Assembly (NCBI RefSeq): GCF_005887555.1
Contig: NZ_VCIA01000001.1
Coordinates: 62,001-126,000 of the forward strand
Reading direction: 5' to 3'
Length of the DNA: 64,000 bases
Source of the DNA: Lentibacillus cibarius
Lineage (GTDB): Bacteria; Bacillota; Bacilli; Bacillales; Amphibacillaceae
Numbering within the stretch: the first letter of the stretch is position 1; the number at the start of each line of letters is the position of its first letter. Positions 63,356-64,000 of the stretch are shown here, one piece after another. The notes below the pieces were generated by a model. The model made no database searches and was not told the DNA's origin. It saw only the letters and a program-made list of their open reading frames with translations. Both the position numbers and the translations under genes were made by a program.

Positions 63356-64000
63356 CTATAGTTGAATGAGATCTTTCGGTGCGGATGTTAGCCGGTCATT
63401 GCCAGATTCAGTTACAACGATATCATCCTCAATGCGGCAGCCGCCAACGTTCGGAACATAAATACCTGGCTCAACCGTAACAACCATACCGGCTTTGAGC
63501 TCTTTATCAGAACGAAATGACAGGCTTGGACTCTCATGCACTTCCATTCCAAGTCCATGCCCTGTAGAATGACCGAAATAGTCACCATAGCCTTGTTCCT
63601 TGATATAATCCCTTGTCAGTGCATCTGCTTCTTTTCCGGTTATTCCCGGCTTAACTCCGTCAACACCAAGAAGTTGGGCCTTTAGAACAGTATCATAGAT
63701 TGTATTTAATTCGGTACTAATTTCACCTACCGCAACAGTTCTCGTAATGTCTGAACAATAACCGTTGAATAATGCGCCGTAATCCATGGTAACTAGCTCA
63801 CCGGATTGAATTTCTTTATCAGAAGCAACGCCATGTGGAAGCGCACCGCGATAGCCTGATGCAACAATAATATCAAAGCTGGACGATTCCGCACCTTGTT
63901 TCCGCATAAAAAATTCCAATTCATTAGCAATATCTATTTCTTTGGCACCAGGTTTGATATAACCTTGAATATGTTGAAATGCATCATCAGCTATTTGAGC
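63356..64000 (-). CDS. M24 family Xaa-Pro peptidase (YqhT-like), N-terminus beyond window
   Basis: The C-terminal 214 codons are present and the frame stays open to position 64000. The five metal ligands of the pita-bread fold are visible: Asp in MDYGALFNGYCSD (two), His in FGHSTGHGLGMEVHE, Glu in VEPGIYVP and Glu in GGCRIEDD. It resembles B. subtilis YqhT, next to efp, and likely splits Xaa-Pro peptides. The N-terminal creatinase-like domain should lie past the window edge. Confidence 0.93.
   Translation of the reverse strand, partial: AQIADDAFQHIQGYIKPGAKEIDIANELEFFMRKQGAESSSFDIIVASGYRGALPHGVASDKEIQSGELVTMDYGALFNGYCSDITRTVAVGEISTELNTIYDTVLKAQLLGVDGVKPGITGKEADALTRDYIKEQGYGDYFGHSTGHGLGMEVHESPSLSFRSDKELKAGMVVTVEPGIYVPNVGGCRIEDDIVVTESGNDRLTSAPKDLIQL

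Overview
The window is a continuous piece of chromosome from a spore-forming Bacillaceae bacterium (Firmicutes). The evidence is the endosporulation gene set (spoIIAA/AB, dacF, spoIIM, spo0A, spoIVB, spoIIIAA-AH), gene order close to the yqh-yqj region of Bacillus subtilis, AGGAGG-type ribosome sites with frequent GTG/TTG starts, and sigma-A, sigma-H, sigma-E/F and sigma-54 promoter patterns. An OLE RNA with its partner gene oapA points to the extremophilic (halophilic or alkaliphilic) side of the family, for example a Virgibacillus/Lentibacillus/Oceanobacillus-like organism. That placement is an inference; no species marker such as 16S rRNA is present. I see no rRNA, tRNA, insertion sequence, prophage or CRISPR array.

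Layout: 1-5.2 kb holds the start of the spoIIA operon, dacF and nucleoside salvage (deoB, punA, pdp). 5.3-9.8 kb holds xerD, fur, spoIIM, an EndoQ-like PHP protein and nudF. 9.9-12.3 kb (plus strand) holds an aldo/keto reductase and an SOS-controlled uvrX polymerase. 12.5-16.5 kb is a TPP-riboswitch thiamine operon (tenI-thiO-thiS-thiG-thiF). 16.6-24.1 kb is an arginine operon argC-J-B-D-carB with tandem ARG boxes and no carA or argF. 24.3-31.7 kb has dinB, a glycerophosphodiesterase, yqjM, rnz, pepT2, a tiny prli42-like membrane protein, a yqjA-like protein and brxB. 31.9-42.0 kb is the branched-chain keto-acid operon ptb-bcd-buk-lpdV-bkdAA-bkdAB-bkdB with its sigma-54 activator bkdR. 42.2-48.5 kb holds yqzF, an aspartokinase, spo0A, spoIVB, recN and ahrC. 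48.6-56.9 kb holds tlyA-like yqxC, oapA, OLE RNA, ispA, xseBA, folD, nusB, yqhY and accCB. 57.3-64 kb holds the spoIIIA operon, efp and a truncated M24 peptidase.

The outstanding non-protein element is the OLE RNA (about 50.06-50.67 kb, minus strand) between ispA and oapA. The usual neighbour dxs is missing there. Several regulators and their candidate targets lie in the same window: AhrC and the argC ARG boxes; BkdR and the ptb sigma-54 promoter with a palindromic upstream site; Spo0A and TGTCGAA boxes at its own promoter. A FapR-like operator precedes accBC and a PerR-like box precedes fur.

Three otherwise well-conserved genes (punA, lpdV, spoIIIAF) each appear to lack one base and are frameshifted. 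All three lesions have the same sign and occur in core genes, so assembly indels are as likely as real mutations. All coordinates and motif calls were read by eye; no database search or folding program was run.
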